Shown one piece after another: positions 22,401 to 33,479 of a DNA stretch of 64,000 nt; the first letter of the stretch is position 1, and every line of letters begins with the position of its first letter. Made by a program: the position numbers and the translations under genes. The stretch covers positions 3,756,852 to 3,820,851 of the forward strand of contig JAJEKV010000015.1 in assembly GCA_021234155.1 (NCBI GenBank). Reading direction: 5' to 3'. Under the pieces are notes generated by a model. It searched no databases. It was not told the DNA's origin and saw only the letters and a program-made list of their open reading frames with translations. This stretch comes from Isoetes taiwanensis. Lineage: Eukaryota > Streptophyta > Lycopodiopsida > Isoetales > Isoetaceae.

Positions 22401-23150
22401 GATAATAGATGGATCTCCTGGACAAGGCTTAAGGCCAACATCAGGGGTACATCTTCTGATAGAATCTTATATGATCATATTATGAGAATTGTAAAAGAGA
22501 TCAATCTAGACTCCAATGTAATGTGCAATATTCATTGGTCCTGTAATGATAAAAAGATCTACAAAGTCTCCAATATTTATGCTTTTTAACTCAAGATTAT
22601 CTGCAAACCAAAATATTGGAATATCAATTCTGACCTCGAGTCTAGTTTATTTAAAAATATTTGGAGTCATATTGTTCTCCAAACATTGCCTTCTTCATCT
22701 GGCTAGTGGCTAATAAAAGTATTCCATGTATGGATCTTGTTCATAAGATTTACTCAAATAATGATCCTAACATTTCTCAGCTTTGCCCTCTTGCTTGCAA
22801 TTCTAATGAGAGTGTCCAACATATCTTTACACGTCCTGAAATCAATAGTCTTTGGGAATGGATCCATATTAACTTTGGTTTTCAGAAACCTAGGAATATT
22901 ATTGATTTTTTATCTAATAATGATCCATTTAAAAATTCAATCTGTTACATTATTTTCTGGAATATTTGAAAACATAGAAACAGATGTATTTATGGTGGTC
23001 ATAAAATTTCAATTATCTATGACATTGAATTGGTTGCCAGTGCTCATAAAAATAAATATGCAGAAAAATATGATAATAGATGGAATTGGTTTGGAGATTT
23101 TAATGGTCCTTTTAGTAGCTTTAAGTTAAATTTCCATGAACATTTTGCTA
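19416..23150 (+). pseudogene. L1 copy 2 ORF2: endonuclease, RT, zf-RVT (many frameshifts)
   Basis: Endonuclease: SIKILSWNLRGIKGP at 19416, ILLQ followed by TAA where Glu is expected, TGDFNNTPCKD near 19830, and SISDHQPQF near 20090. RT (20521-21495): SPRPDGLPPEFFIKFW, SLIPKTGNPETFSDW, LDFSKAFDTIRWDF, INGSPGRFF. A frame change near 21395 hits the QGCPL motif. The catalytic site YADDS is near 21535. The zf-RVT-like end is at 22660-22970 (SPNIAFFIWLVANKS, CPLACNSNESVQHIF). At least eight frame changes. Domain order matches L1 copy 1, but protein similarity is modest, so the two are different L1 lineages. Confidence 0.9.
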
Positions 23151-23946
23151 ACACTGATATTCTTGATGCTAGACTATCTTTGGAATTGCAAACATAAGCT
23201 CGACCTCCAATTTGATCTGGCTGAAGAGACTATATTAGCAAAGCAGTCAAGTATTAGAACTGATATATTCCAGTTCAACCATAGTTACAGCTTCTGAACA
23301 GGGACAGTCAAAGGAAAGTTAATGGACAGTTTAAATGAAATTCCAAGGAAAGAGATACAATGGGCTGAAGAGTTTTGCAAAGGAACTCATCTTATGCATG
23401 CTCTGTTTTGGTTCATTAACAGATATGGTAGGGAGATGACTGATTTACAGTTTGAGTTTTACAGGGAAAGCTATTATTATCAAAAGGAAGAGCTGACTGC
23501 TTTGGCACTTTGATCCATCTAATGGCCACATGCAATTCATTGAGATTGATAGAGTTAGTGGATTGGGGGAGCAACCAAATCCCTATTTATCAAGTTCAGA
23601 TCTGTGACCACTTCCATTTCCTTGAAACCTACAACTTCTGACCTTTTCCCTGCTTTTTCTCAGGTTTATTGGCTCTCTAATCTGTTCAAAGGTCGATTGC
23701 AAGCTGAAAGCTCTGGAAATGAGTTTGGTTATACTACTGTTATCATTTTTGGATAGCATTGATCGGAACCCTAATTTTCTGTATTAGTCTATTGTTCTTT
23801 CTTCTAAATCTTAAGCTATTCTAAAACTTTTAAATAGCTTAAGTTTAAAGGTTTTATCATTTTGATATGCCTAAACTACTATGTAATTGTTTTCCATAAT
23901 TAATAATTAAAAAGCTTATTTCTCTCTCAAAAAAAAAAAAAAAAAA
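23151..23946 (+). other. L1 copy 2 3' region and poly(A) tail
   Basis: Contains a 63-codon open frame (23322-23513) that I cannot assign and then AT-rich untranslated sequence. It ends in 18 uninterrupted A residues at 23929-23946. Confidence 0.7.
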
Positions 23947-24477
23947 CAGCAGCCGCTAGCCATGACAGAAGCCAACTAGCGGACTCATCTACCAAAGATC
24001 AATCCCCTTGGTAGTATTATCTGTCCACACTAAGATCCGAAAATCTATGGTGGCACTTGTATCCCAAAACATCAAGTATTTAGCATATATCCTAGATATG
24101 AAAAACTAATAAAATCGAAAGACTTAAAACAGCCTTGATCATTTTTTAATAGTAAGACTTCAAGCCATTAGACTTGGAAAATTTTACCATGAGACCATCT
24201 TATGTTCATAAGAGTCCAAGAAAGCCTCTAGTCATATGCACGTATGATAACCAACAAGCCATTATTGTTCCAATCATTTATAGCAAATGAATAGACAGTA
24301 TAAATACAACTCAGCACTATTCGTAAAAATGCTAATTCCAAAGCATTACGACCTTTCTTGTACAAAAAACTTCCGCATAAATTATGTATTTGATTTGTAA
24401 GCAGATTCTAAGGCTTTCAGGGAGCCCATGAAGGCTGCTACAGTATAAAAAGGAACAACTAACTTGAGTTGGAAAAA
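23947..24477. repeat. 0.53-kb direct repeat, copy 1
   Basis: Starts cagcagccgctagccatgac and ends aacttgagttggaaaaa. It is repeated at 27098-27620 with very high identity apart from a few indels. It lacks TG..CA ends and no PBS follows, so it does not look like an LTR. Confidence 0.92.
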
Positions 24478-24511
24478 ACATCAATTAGCATCACACAAGC
24501 ACTGCTTATTC

Positions 24512-26307
24512 CAGAAACATTTCCATATATTAACCGTCTGATTTGTAAGGGATATTCCAGTATAATTCTCACAAAATGCTCGCCTCAAAATTCCTCAAAA
24601 AATACCATTGCAATCTCAAGCAAAGGTTGCCATTGTATAGTAAAATAATGGACCAGTTTTGAAAAGAAAAAATAATATATCTGTACTTCTATAGACATGT
24701 CAGATAAACAGTAGTCGTTCAAACATAGAACTTGAAGATGAAACCTCATATTCAGAGTTCATGATCCATACAAAACATGCATGTCCTTTAGCTATCAATT
24801 TGTATCACTCTTTTAGTCTCCTGTAGCTCACCTGTAGCTGAGAAGAAATGTGAAGAAACTTATCATATAGAAGTTGGCTTGAAACTGTCACCAGTGTAGC
24901 TTTTCGTCCATTTTCCAGCAAAAACCAATTCACCAAGCAAAGAAAGACACAAAGGGAAGAGAAGCCTGGTACCTGCAGCCATTCAATACAACGTTAGCTT
25001 GACGAAGGTAACATTGCAAGGGCCAAAAGGTACAATTGGCTTCTCGGTTCATCATCGGTCACCATTTGTATCCACTTTGCCCTTTAAATCAGAAATAGCA
25101 ACTGCAAATATCATTAAAATACGTACAAGGTATAGTTATCCTAAATAATATACTCTGTTGCACAGTGGCAACATCAGCTTTTGCCTATGCTTAAATCATG
25201 GCCAAAATAGTGATCATTACAAATTCAAAAGGAATGCATAAAAATCTTTACAGGACATATTTAGAATTCCTTAATACTTTTCAAAGCAGACCTGTATATG
25301 TTTAATCATCCTTTGCTTTTAGCTCTCAGGTCATAAGCATCTAGAAAGCAACAGCAGCAATAAAAACCTTTTATGGTACCTGTTATCTTTCGAAGTCTGA
25401 TAAAGGATCTTCAACAGCATGAGATTTGGAATACAAAGCAATGAGTAAGCCAAATGCCCATGACTTTGCAACCCAAGATAATTTTAGCATGGCATCTATT
25501 CGTTGGAGTTGTTATCCGTGACTCCAACACAGAACTCATCTACTTAAAAGAATCCTTTGCTCTACTACTTTCATTGTTGCATTACTGTAAGCAGGAGCGC
25601 CTCCACTACTATATTTCATATTTGAACCCAAATATAAGGCAATAAGTAGTCTGAGCTACAAGGGCCCTTTTTGAAATCTTATTCCACTTTATCTTCAACG
25701 AAAAAGCCCGGGAAAGTCCCCATCTGCCACCACGGTTGAGCATCAACGGATTCAACATATCCATATCTGACATGCGGAGCTTTTAGCCGCGAAAACTGCA
25801 AGTCTGCATCTGCCCTCCCATCTTAGGCTATGTAGTATGGCTTGAATATGACTACCCAAAAGCCTGTTGAATATCTTTTAACGTAAACCAGATCTTTATG
25901 CATCTGTGTGGCTTTATGAGAAGAATCAATCCACATCCAGCAATTTAGTCAAATGCAAAAAACATATTGAACCGAGAAATGCTCTTTATGGCGTATTAAG
26001 GAATGTAAATAAAAAAGCACATGTTATATTTATGTGCTCATATTACCACAGATTAACTCTTCATGTTATTATGTCTTGCATCTCTAGGGCACCATGCCTT
26101 CAAGATGTTTCATATGCAAAACCATGTATCTGGAAAGTCTTATATCTTTGGGCGCTAAAAATGAAGCCAGAAGTCTAGGAAGTAGCCAAATTAAGGGTGC
26201 CAACAGATGCATATAGTAAATTAGCATTTTTATGGGAGGCATTAACTTTAGTGTAGTAACCACTGCATGCATCACCATCTGCTTTATGAAAGTACCTTAT
26301 AAAAAAA
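24512..26307 (+). repeat. Left arm of long-range inverted repeat
   Basis: The reverse complement of this segment reappears in two blocks at right. 24960-26307 corresponds to 57672-59315, and 24512-24955 corresponds to 62139-62607. Landmarks are ccaagataattttagcatgg (25476) against its complement near 58810, and aaaggtacaattggcttctc (25026) against its complement near 59260. The inner edge falls in an A-run (26301-26307) that faces a 20-T run in the other arm. Confidence 0.9.
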
Positions 26308-26350
26308 TCCTACCACCAACCGTAGGAAAGAGAAGATCTCTTTAGTGATT

Positions 26351-26410
26351 AAGCTGTAATACCAGGAAGGGCAGACCCCTACCATTACAGCAGAGGTCTA
26401 GCCCTTCCCT
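26351..26410. repeat. Compact double palindrome
   Basis: ggaagggcagacc (26365-26377) pairs with ggtctagcccttcc (26395-26408) with one bulge. Offset within it, ctgtaat (26354) pairs with attacag (26384). It could form a stable hairpin or two competing ones. Confidence 0.7.
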
Positions 26411-27097
26411 ATACAAATTTTAAGCCCAAAGGATGATGTAACATTGAATAAACATAAAAATTGTAGACCAACAGAAGGAACTTTGGATACCATATGCCCA
26501 TTACAGGGAAATGGAGCCGAGTGGCATTGTAGTTTGATAGGCCCAGTGGCATACAACAACTTATTGACATTGATATCAGCGTAATAAAATATACACTGCA
26601 TATATAGCATAGCATTTCGTAGCATTTCATAGCCAAGGGCTACTAAATTTATTTCAAGTGCATAAAATCACCTGAACTTTTACTGTAGCCTGTCGCATTT
26701 CCGGCTCTTGATTCCGAGTAGATAGTATTATTGGTGTTACGTCCTTTTGCTGTTTTGTCTGCATAGCATTGCTTGGGCATTTCACTTTCAAACACTATAC
26801 CTCAGATCAGCCTTTCTTGCTTCCATGTAGGCAAGACCAGTTTGACGTAATCGTTATCCCAGTGGCAGGTAAATCGTTATTCCATATAGGCAATACTAAC
26901 TCATCTACTTCCTGGAAAAAGTCATATGACATTCTGTGAGCCAGCATATTATTATATAAAGCAAATTTCAAACTGTATAAACTCAATATGCCAAGGACAG
27001 TAGATCATGAATAACACGAGGAATCTATACTAAATACTTGAGATTAGGGTACAAGAGTCACTGATAAGACCAATGACCAGAAATTCCTAAAAAAATC

Positions 27098-27620
27098 CAG
27101 CAGCCGCTAGCCATGACAGAAGCCAACTAGCGGACTCATCTACCAAAGATCAATCCCCTTGGTAGTATTATCTGTCCACACTAAGATCCGAAAATCTATG
27201 GTGGCACTTGTATCCCAAAACATCAAGTATTTAGCATATATCCTAGATATGAAAAGCTAATAAAATCGAAAGACTTAAAACAGCATTTTTTAATAGTAAG
27301 ACTTCAAGCCATTAGACTTGGAAAATTTTACCATGAGACCATCTTATGTTCATAAGAGTCCAAGAAAGCCTCTAGTCATATACACGTATGATAACCAACA
27401 AGCCATTATTGTTCCAATCATTTATAGCAAAGGAATAGACAGTATAAATACAACTCAGCACTATTCGTAAAAATGCTAATTCCAAAGCATTACGACCTTT
27501 CTTGTACAAAAAACTTCCGCATAAATTATGTATTTGATTTGTAAGCGATTCTAAGGCTTTGGGGAGCCCATGAAGGTCGCCACATGATATCAAAGGAACA
27601 ACTAACTTGAGTTGGAAAAA
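27098..27620. repeat. 0.53-kb direct repeat, copy 2
   Basis: Direct repeat of 23947-24477. The base before it is unrelated to the L1 tail that precedes copy 1, so the repeat starts at cagcagccg in both places. Confidence 0.92.
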
Positions 27621-28284
27621 TTAATACAAAGAAATGCAGCAGTCATAAGCAAATTCAAGTCTCTTCAAGCCCATCCAACATCCATAGGGACCTTCACAAT
27701 AATCCGAGAGAATCAATTGAAAAGGGATAATTAGAGTGGTTTATTGCCACATAAAACCAAAACTCAATAAGCTCGCTTAAACACGGACTTAGATTTGTTA
27801 GAACTACGGAGAGCAAGTATTCATATTCATGATCTCTAAAATAAGTCTATTTTGAGATTACATGCTCCTAAACCTCCATTAAGAATTGTTACACTATCTG
27901 AGCAAGTATCATATTCATGGTCTCTAAATAAAGTCAGTTTAAGATTATATGGTCCTTGAGTCCATAAAGTTACATGGCGGTCTTGGTTAAAAAGGTTATG
28001 GGGCCTAGAATAACAATCTTGATATTGGGATCATCATCCAAGTCTTGAAGATTATATAAGAGTTAGACATTAAATAAAGTCATCAAAGCATTTCGAGAAC
28101 ATTACAAATAAGATGAGGAGCCTAAAGCATACTTGCTTGATTGCTAATACTCATATTGTTATTGTAATGCAAAGAATTTAGGATGCCCAAATGGAGAAAG
28201 TCGCCACCGCATTTTATGCCAAGTTAAACCGATCACATATACAACCGAATTGTGCCACCATCCTGCATTAAAATTACTCTTACC

Positions 28285-28570
28285 ATGTCTAATAGATATT
28301 GCAAATACAAAACAAGGCTATGCAATCAATTGGCACACCCGGAAGAATGCAAACTTGGTGACAGATGCAATTTTGCACATGGGAAAAGCTTGGCCATCAA
28401 ATCAGCCTTTAAGCAACCATTTAACAGGCAAGTCTGCCTCAAAAACCCATGCAGATGGAGCTACACTTTGCGCAAGCAATCCTATATCAACATCAATATA
28501 CTATGAAAAGCCTATACCCCAGGAGCGCCTGCAACAGCAACATTTGGGAAGGCTTGCATTCATAAAATGA
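28285..28570 (+). pseudogene. CCCH zinc-finger protein fragment
   Basis: From ATG 28285 the frame reads a perfect C-X8-C-X5-C-X3-H finger: CNQLAHPEE, CKLGDR, CNFAH, then GKS, preceded by YCKYKTR. Such fingers bind RNA, and this KTRLCN..EGC..GDRCNFAHG style is typical of plant CCCH proteins. After the finger the reading probably shifts to the overlapping frame (THADGATLCASNPISTSIYY) up to 28570. There is only one finger and no other domain, and the surroundings are non-coding, so it is most likely a lone exon or gene fragment. Confidence 0.7.
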
Positions 28571-29074
28571 GAATAGAGCTGCATAGGCAGGGACCATCAT
28601 AGGCAAAGCATGATTATGGATCAAAATACTTGCCATATGTACAGATTCTAACCTCACACAATGAACACCTTTTGCCTTCTCAGAATAAAAATAAAACTGA
28701 AATTTCTATCTCCCATATTGGCCAATATCACCATGAAGAATTCAATGCTTAGAAAAATTCCATCATTACTTACCGTATATTCGTTTTGAGTTTCATAGAA
28801 CCAAGCTATGGTATTCCATCAGCAATCACGGGTATCACATCAAAGACAGTGTATACTTTATCATGTCTGACCTGCAACACAATGTTCGGCTCTTATATCC
28901 TCATGCAATCTCAATGCAATCTCAATGACAATCTTTGCAAACATCAATCTTACCATGATTGTCTCTTGCATTAGGCACTGGTCGAAATGTATTGTTGAAG
29001 ATGGCACAATCTCTATTGCTTATCCACATAGCCAATACTCCGGAATGAAACATAATCTACAGAATTTAAGGTTT
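28571..29074. other. No gene seen
   Basis: AT-rich sequence with no recognisable coding, RNA or repeat signal beyond a duplicated caatctcaatg word near 28910. Confidence 0.45.
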
Positions 29075-29225
29075 ATAGAATAGAATAGAATAGAATAGGT
29101 TTTTAGCGTCCACGGAGACCAATTGGCCTATGGGACCCAAACAAAAGAGAGCAAAGAAGCATACTACCGGGGATTAAAAACCCCCTCAAGGGTTTTCGAG
29201 GGAAAACCTTAGCAGTAATAAGCAT
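29075..29225 (-). mobile_element. LINE 3' end with (TTCTA)n tail, inverted orientation
   Basis: The minus strand matches the 3' end of the LINE at 33.5-37.0 kb: the aaaacc..cgagg box, ttaatcc..gtagta, gggtccca and cgtggacg, ending in (TTCTA)n, seen as tagaa repeats at 29075-29097. The flank below 29075 is unrelated to the flanks of the other copies, so this is an independent insertion. Confidence 0.8.
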
Positions 29226-30115
29226 GCGGGCACATTGTACAATTGCATAGGACATTCAATACCGCCCCGAGAACACAAACGAAGTCCGCATCCATAACCT
29301 CCTCGGAGGTACGACCCCAACAAACCCACCGACGCCAGAAGTCAATAACCGATGCAAACGCCGTGCACTAGTAATCAACATATCGCTTCTGATATGGGCA
29401 AATCGCCGAAGCGTATCCGGAGGGCATGACATTCATCCTCAATCGCTATGGTGGCAACACCGCAAAGCCTTTGCTCGCGGGTTTCCCGAGCCCAACGCCT
29501 GTTTTCAATGCGAGGCGATGTGCCCCCGGTGAATGGAAGCTATAAGTCCGCGCTTCTTCATGGGTAGGTGGGTGTATTGGGCATCGGGTGTGGGCCTCTT
29601 TGTGAGCCTAGGGATTGACTTGTCGCCGATAGTGTGTCGTAACGCTTTAACCGGCATGCCTTTAACCAACGGGCAAAACCGCCTAGACGCTTATGAGTAG
29701 TCGCTTCTACCCATTTATGCAGAAACTTCGAACGCCCACGTAATATTCAAGGTTCGAATACTTTCGAAGGGTCTACCATGGGCCCGTATCCCTCCCATCA
29801 GAACTATGCTCGCCCTCGAGCATCCAAAGCTATACCATGTCTATGTTATACCATGTCACAATGATTACCAAGTCTTTGCAAATTACCCATGCATATAGGC
29901 ACCCATGGAGACTCCGAACTCGAGACCCGCTTCGATACTCAACAGTAACGTTCCTAACCGCATGCCCTTAACTAACGGGCAAAACCGCCTAGACGTTTAT
30001 GAGTAGTCGCTTCTACCCATTTATGTCGGTGTCGAACGCCCCCATGTGCACATTCGCTCACCATGGGCCCGCTATATGTGCCGCTTAAATGCGCCGAGCC
30101 TCTCCTTGTCATGTG
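29226..30115. repeat. CpG-rich block with a 65-bp internal direct repeat
   Basis: Markedly richer in G+C and CpG than its surroundings. The repeat at 29655-29719 recurs at 29961-30025 almost unchanged (gggcaaaaccgcctagacg, then gagtagtcgcttctaccc). I see no open frame or domain on either strand. It may be part of the inverted LINE next to it or remains of another element. Confidence 0.6.
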
Positions 30116-30785
30116 TAGGAAGTCCCTCTGAATCTATAAAATTTAAAATGCTGTCTTTTTATTATATTAAGTCCATGTAAAAAACATGGTGCATTAAATC
30201 TATAGCAATACGCCCAAAATCTATAACCTTAGCAACCTTAGTGCATATACCAGATTGTTTTAATCATTTCCTTAATCATCATTTCAAAAACGGATCAAAA
30301 CCTCCATTTGCTGGAAAAAGCAAGCCCGAAAGGCAAATTTCGAGCAACCAATATCTTCCCAGCTATGTGTCCGAATGTTTACAAGCTTAGAGCTGTTTAA
30401 AATGCAGAGACAAATAGAAACCTATTTAAGCATCTGCTCAAACCTGAATATATTTCCTGTTATTGAAATCCTTGCATCCGTATGAAACATCCAGCTGAAT
30501 GTTCCATCAAAGAAACTTCTTGAATTAGAGTAGGCATCAGTATAGCAGTGGCAGTCACAATTTCGAGACCCTAAAAATACTGCAAATTCAAACCCTTGTT
30601 ATTAGTTTAGGGAAGACTATGGAGGCAACATTTTTGCATATCTGCATATGCCATGGCCATAAACCGTAATTTTAGAGAGTATTTTAGACAAGAAGAACCA
30701 TAATGATAATAATGATAGTAAGAGAAATCAAATGTTTCTTGATGCTCTGCCACAGTTATCAAATGGTTCAGAGAATAAATCATAC
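30116..30785. other. No gene seen
   Basis: AT-rich sequence with no coding or RNA signal that I can support. Confidence 0.4.
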
Positions 30786-30901
30786 CTTAATCTTGTAACC
30801 AGATCGGCGTCCCAGCAGATCCGCTCAGCCATTTTATGTGTTCGGCCAGTCTTGGCCTTATGAAAAATGACCTTAAGCAGCCTAACTCTGCTAAATGCCA
30901 T
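30786..30901 (-). other. Candidate first exon, unrecognised
   Basis: The minus strand opens at ATG 30901 (MAFSRVRLLKVIFHKAK, then TGRTHKMAERICWDADLV) and ends at AAG followed by GTATG (30785), a good donor, with 38 codons plus two bases. The composition is protein-like and basic, but I do not recognise the family and cannot find a following exon with confidence. Confidence 0.3.
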
Positions 30902-31454
30902 TTCCAGCTTCAGAATAAACACTTAGTATTTCTACAAATCCACATGCAAACTTGCAGGTCATAAATCTAGGCCCATGAACCATGAACTGGATTTTTGTCT
31001 GTATCGGCTATTTTTGCCTGTTTCTATCTGTTTTTTAGAAGAAGCGACCATTGTAGTCGGATGAACTGCGGCCAATGTGGTTGGAGCCATGTCCAGAATG
31101 CCCTTACCATTTGTCTGCCATTTCCTTTTCCGTAATCCTTAAGCGCATCAATCATATAACCAAAATAAACAAAATAGAAAGAAAGATCCGAGTTTTAGGC
31201 CCACGACTGAAACCGTTCATCAGAAGTCCCTTTAATCGAAGCATGCATTTAGATAGGCAGTGTAGGCTACCTTGCTCATTCCCCGGAAAAGATGCTTTGT
31301 ACACAAGAAATAGGACGTCGTTTCCGGGTAGGCAAAACAATAACTAATTATTAAACGGCTCAAAATGAAAACAAAATCAACGGACTATCATCTTTTTTGG
31401 CTTTAGTACTATATATAGATTTTTATAGGAACAACTCTAAAATTTTCTTTCTTT
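30902..31454. other. No gene seen
   Basis: Contains open frames on both strands at 31075-31347 that lack any domain. A short cccggaaa/tttccggg inverted pair (31282, 31319) is present. Confidence 0.35.
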
Positions 31455-31685
31455 ATGTATGGGGAGGTGGAAACAGGGAAGATGATTCCAGGAGGTCCCG
31501 CGACCGGCGGGAGCCGGGAGCGGGTCTTGGAATCATTGACCCTGTTTCGTCCCCCCACATCATGGTAAGTGGGGAGCGCCATCAATTTTACCTGTTGATC
31601 GATTGCAGATGACCGCTTGAGCGGAATGACACTGCCGTTTTCCATTCCAGAGGCGGAAACAGTGACCCACTTTCCATGATGGTGC
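31455..31685. repeat. GC-rich foldback
   Basis: The arm at about 31457-31490 (ggaaacaggg, tgattcca) pairs with 31528-31566 (tggaatca, ccctgtttc, then ccccccacatcat) around a GC-rich loop. A second nested pair, catcatgg..aagtggg, lies at 31558-31574 and 31664-31681. Strand-symmetric structure without coding sequence suggests a MITE-like or hairpin element. No target duplication was identified. Confidence 0.6.
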
Positions 31686-32216
31686 CAGCGTGGTTATGAA
31701 CTATAGGTATTAGTTAGTGTCTACTAATGATGTTTCTTTTGAGATGTAGAAGAACTCAAAAAGAATTTCAAAGTTCTCTACGTATTTGGATATCTTGGTA
31801 GCGCACATACTTGCACATATGGAATGGCTCTCCCATTTTTCTAGGTATTCAAGTCACAAGCGCAATTTCATTCTTAGTGAGGATTATGCTCCAACTCTTA
31901 GATTGGATTGCATTGCATAGAATTAACATATACCAAAACATTGTTCCTATTATTTGCATATGAAACGTAATATTTCGTCTATATGTATCACTTTCTTTCA
32001 ATGGAAGCACCTAGTACATGGCATGAGTAATTTAGTTGATGGTATGACAATTTAGTTGCATCGATCAAGATAAACTAACTCCAAGTTGTTTCATATTTCT
32101 CTTGTCCAACAATTCCACCTATATGAATATAGGTAGAAAACTTATAGGCGGGATTTCCAGCTTTTGCTTTATGAAGCATGTAGTTCTTGGTCTAGAAGCC
32201 TGTATCGCACGATGTT

Positions 32217-32352
32217 CTAGTCTATTCTAATCTGCTGGATAAGCAATAGTGTAGATATTTGAATAATCCATATTACACATGTTGTTTTAGTCTATTGCAG
32301 GATATTCTAATTTATTGATTAGGCAATAGTGAATAATCCATATTATACATAT
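32217..32352. repeat. Tandem duplication, about 67 bp x 2
   Basis: tagtctatt, then a variable part, gcaatagtg, gaataatccatatta and acat..gttg occur twice in succession with small indels. Confidence 0.75.
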
Positions 32353-32936
32353 GTTGCTTCCGGTAAGTATGGCCCCATTGTGCAACATGCAAGTGTGCTA
32401 TCCATCTCTACCTTTTGTGAGCTGCTATATTCAGCATCATCCCATTAAGATCTTTTAAGGTACATATCCTTGAAATCTATGTGTACCTTCAAAAAATAGA
32501 TAGTACTTGTTTCATTGTCGTTGGATTAGGAATATGTTTGACTATGCTCTGTGGCAAAAGAGGAAACAAAGATAGATAGTATTTTTACGTCATACCACAT
32601 TGACAGCATCCATGAGGACATATGACAGACCCTTAGAGACTTGGACAAAAGATCTCTTAATTACTAAACCATTACTAATCCAATGGACTAGCCACTAAAC
32701 CAAATAAAGGGGAACCAAAGGGAGCTCAGTTTAACAAAAAGTATTAACTAAATTCAAAGAGTCAACCAATACAAATCTTTGTAGCCCTATAGATGTGCCC
32801 TAAGTGTAACAACAAACCCAACCTATTGTGCATTGTTAATGCATTCCTAAGCACCAAAGTTACCATTGCTCCAAAAAGAAAGGGGTGTATTTACTATTCT
32901 GCATCAAGCAAATACAATGCTAGTATATTATCATGT

Positions 32937-33056
32937 AATGCATAGTTGGGTGCAATTACTCCATGATTACATGTAAGTTATAACATGGAATGACATTTTA
33001 TGTAGAATGTTAGTTGTAAGCTCCTTTATTCGATGTAAGTGCACCCCAACTATGAA
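32937..33056. repeat. MITE-like inverted repeat, about 120 bp
   Basis: catagttgggtgcaattac (32941-32959) is the near-exact inverse of gtaagtgcaccccaactatg (33035-33054). The inside is AT-rich. TA dinucleotides flank both ends. The size and terminal repeats suit a small DNA-transposon derivative; no family is assigned. Confidence 0.55.
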
Positions 33057-33479
33057 TTATACTTGGTAATTGATGGGCAAGAGGGTTATATGTCTTACAA
33101 AACCACTGGTGGTGACTCGTGGTTGCCGCCACTTGTTGGCCACCTCGTGATTTTACAGGGCTAACATGTAAACTTGTTCAGGATTTAGCATCATATCTGC
33201 TGTTGACATCTCTGCGCTTGATTGGTCTGAGAGGGAGGGAGAGTGTATGTTCACTAGAGTCTTGCACATAGATCTAGATGTGAAGTTCATATTCAGTCTA
33301 CAGACCACTATAGACTATTATAAATGTATATGTCTATGCACATATCTTGTTTAAACAGATCTTGACCCTACATAGCTAGAATGTAAATGGCATGAATAAT
33401 CAGCGCTTACATTGATAGGCATCATACAGCCCCTACATAGCGAGAATGTAAATGGCTAATCAACACTCACTGCTACTGC

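Larger units (their letters stand above)
16080..23946 (+). mobile_element. L1 LINE copy 2, near full length, heavily mutated
   Basis: This non-LTR element of about 7.9 kb contains an upstream open frame (16167-16529), a frameshifted ORF1 (16706-19385), a frameshifted ORF2 (about 19416-23150), a long 3' region and an 18-base poly(A) tail at 23929-23946. The left end is uncertain; I place it near 16080 because the sequence character changes there, and no target duplication of the bases following the tail could be found. The right edge coincides exactly with the start of a 0.53-kb direct repeat (23947). Confidence 0.88.
24478..28284. other. Non-coding repeat region
   Basis: Outside the listed repeats I see no gene. 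Short open frames here (for example 25906-26178) are AT-rich and show no domain. Confidence 0.5.
31686..33479. other. AT-rich non-coding region
   Basis: No gene seen. It contains the small repeats at 32217-32352 and 32937-33056, and a duplicated ccctacatagc..gaatgtaaatgg motif near 33368 and 33432. Confidence 0.5.

Noticed and set aside
23947-27620. The two 0.53-kb direct repeats as LTRs of a small retrotransposon
   Set aside because: No TG..CA ends, no PBS or polypurine tract next to them, and no element-like interior.
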